A DNA stretch of 5,970 bases, from positions 1 to 5,970 of the forward strand of contig JAFVAA010000002.1 in NCBI GenBank assembly GCA_017476305.1, written 5' to 3'. Source of the DNA: Lachnospiraceae bacterium. GTDB taxonomy: Bacteria > Bacillota > Clostridia > Lachnospirales > Lachnospiraceae. Below the pieces are notes generated by a model. That model did no database searches. It was not told where the DNA came from and worked only from the letters and a program-made list of their open reading frames with translations. The number at the start of each line of letters is the position of its first letter. Positions within the stretch are counted from its first letter, which is position 1. Positions 5,718 through 5,970 of this stretch are shown piece after piece. Position numbers and translations under genes: made by a program.

Positions 5718-5868
5718 TGTTTTAGGAGCAGTTCTATTGGGGATGAATGTATTTGCTGCATTCTCTCCTTTAGATAGGAATGATACACCGGAAATGAGAG
5801 AAGTACCCGTAGCAGTACATATACAGCGGGTTAAAAATCCAAAGGCGGTTGCAGTCAAACATTCGTAA
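5695..5868 (+). CDS. Small secreted protein, possibly interrupted by stop codons
   Basis: The start is ATG 5695 (an ATG at 5689 is also possible), with AGGAGG at 5683-5688. The first 57 residues carry a clear Sec signal peptide: MRKR, a hydrophobic core to MNVFA, and a probable cleavage site near residue 21-22. A short polar segment, rich in Val and Lys, runs to TAA at 5866-5868. The same frame then continues with composition that looks coding (IQAATPVDTLEPIKTPIS), meets a second TAA at 5923-5925 and stays open to the window edge. The true gene may be longer, with both TAA codons derived from CAA, or the 57-residue product may be complete. The function is not recognised. It is the last gene of the visible operon and the only one predicted to be exported. 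Confidence 0.6.
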   Translation: MRKRLIFSVLGAVLLGMNVFAAFSPLDRNDTPEMREVPVAVHIQRVKNPKAVAVKHS

Positions 5869-5970
5869 ATACAGGCAGCCACACCGGTAGATACTCTGGA
5901 ACCAATTAAAACTCCCATATCTTAAAAAACTAAAAAGAATATAAATAAAAAGAAAACTGTAATAGTACAT
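5869..5970 (+). other. In-frame continuation of the secreted-protein gene after TAA
   Basis: After TAA 5866-5868 the same frame reads 18 residues ending in TPIS, a second TAA (5923-5925), and then 15 Lys-rich residues to the last codon of the window (5968-5970). Only these two stops break the frame. No ribosome binding site or start for a separate gene, and no terminator hairpin, is visible here. Confidence 0.4.

Noticed and set aside
5652..5970. Minus-strand open frames opposite the secreted-protein gene
   Set aside because: No ribosome binding site was seen, and the plus-strand frame has a clear AGGAGG and signal peptide.
1..5970. CRISPR array, tRNA or rRNA gene
   Set aside because: No regularly repeated 25-40 base units with spacers, no cloverleaf with a CCA-type end, and no rRNA-like conserved sequence was seen.

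Overview
The window looks like accessory DNA of a low-to-moderate GC Firmicute, most likely a gut clostridium of the Lachnospiraceae type. The basis is AT-rich coding, strong AGGAGG ribosome binding sites, TTGACA/TATAAT promoters, and familiar clostridial mobile-element families: a DUF4368-type large serine recombinase, a Tn916/phage-style tyrosine integrase and clusters of small XRE regulators. No ribosomal, tRNA or housekeeping gene is present, so the genus assignment is inference.

Layout: (1) Bases 1-923 (+) are the C-terminal part of a large serine recombinase, whose start lies outside the window. (2) About 924-950 is the apparent edge of the element that carries this recombinase. (3) Bases 903-1883 (-) are a tyrosine integrase that reads normally to the HxxR box, then changes into unrelated sequence and stops, losing its catalytic tyrosine. 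The serine-recombinase element therefore appears to have inserted into the integrase gene of a second, resident element (nested mobile elements). (4) Bases 1896-3209 (-) are a DUF4041 plus T5orf172 (GIY-YIG-like) coiled-coil protein. (5) Bases 3291-3905 (-) are an XRE repressor. (6) Bases 3906-4059 are a divergent control region with a promoter on each strand and four 15-bp operator-like sites at 30-31 bp spacing. (7) Bases 4060-5868 (+) are an early operon: a Cro-like XRE protein, a 161-aa Cys-containing XRE protein, a tandem double-XRE protein, an 84-aa putative winged-helix DNA-binding protein, a 65-residue zinc-ribbon protein and a small secreted protein whose frame continues beyond two in-frame TAA codons to the window edge.

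How it works together (inference): regions 3-7 have the architecture of a temperate phage or integrative conjugative element switch. The leftward operon (repressor, DUF4041 protein, integrase) would be expressed in the quiescent state. The rightward operon starts with a Cro-like antagonist and would be repressed through the shared operators. The truncated integrase predicts that the resident element can no longer integrate or excise with its own enzyme, unless the serine element excises precisely. The window alone does not say whether the resident element is a prophage or an ICE, because no structural or conjugation gene is visible.
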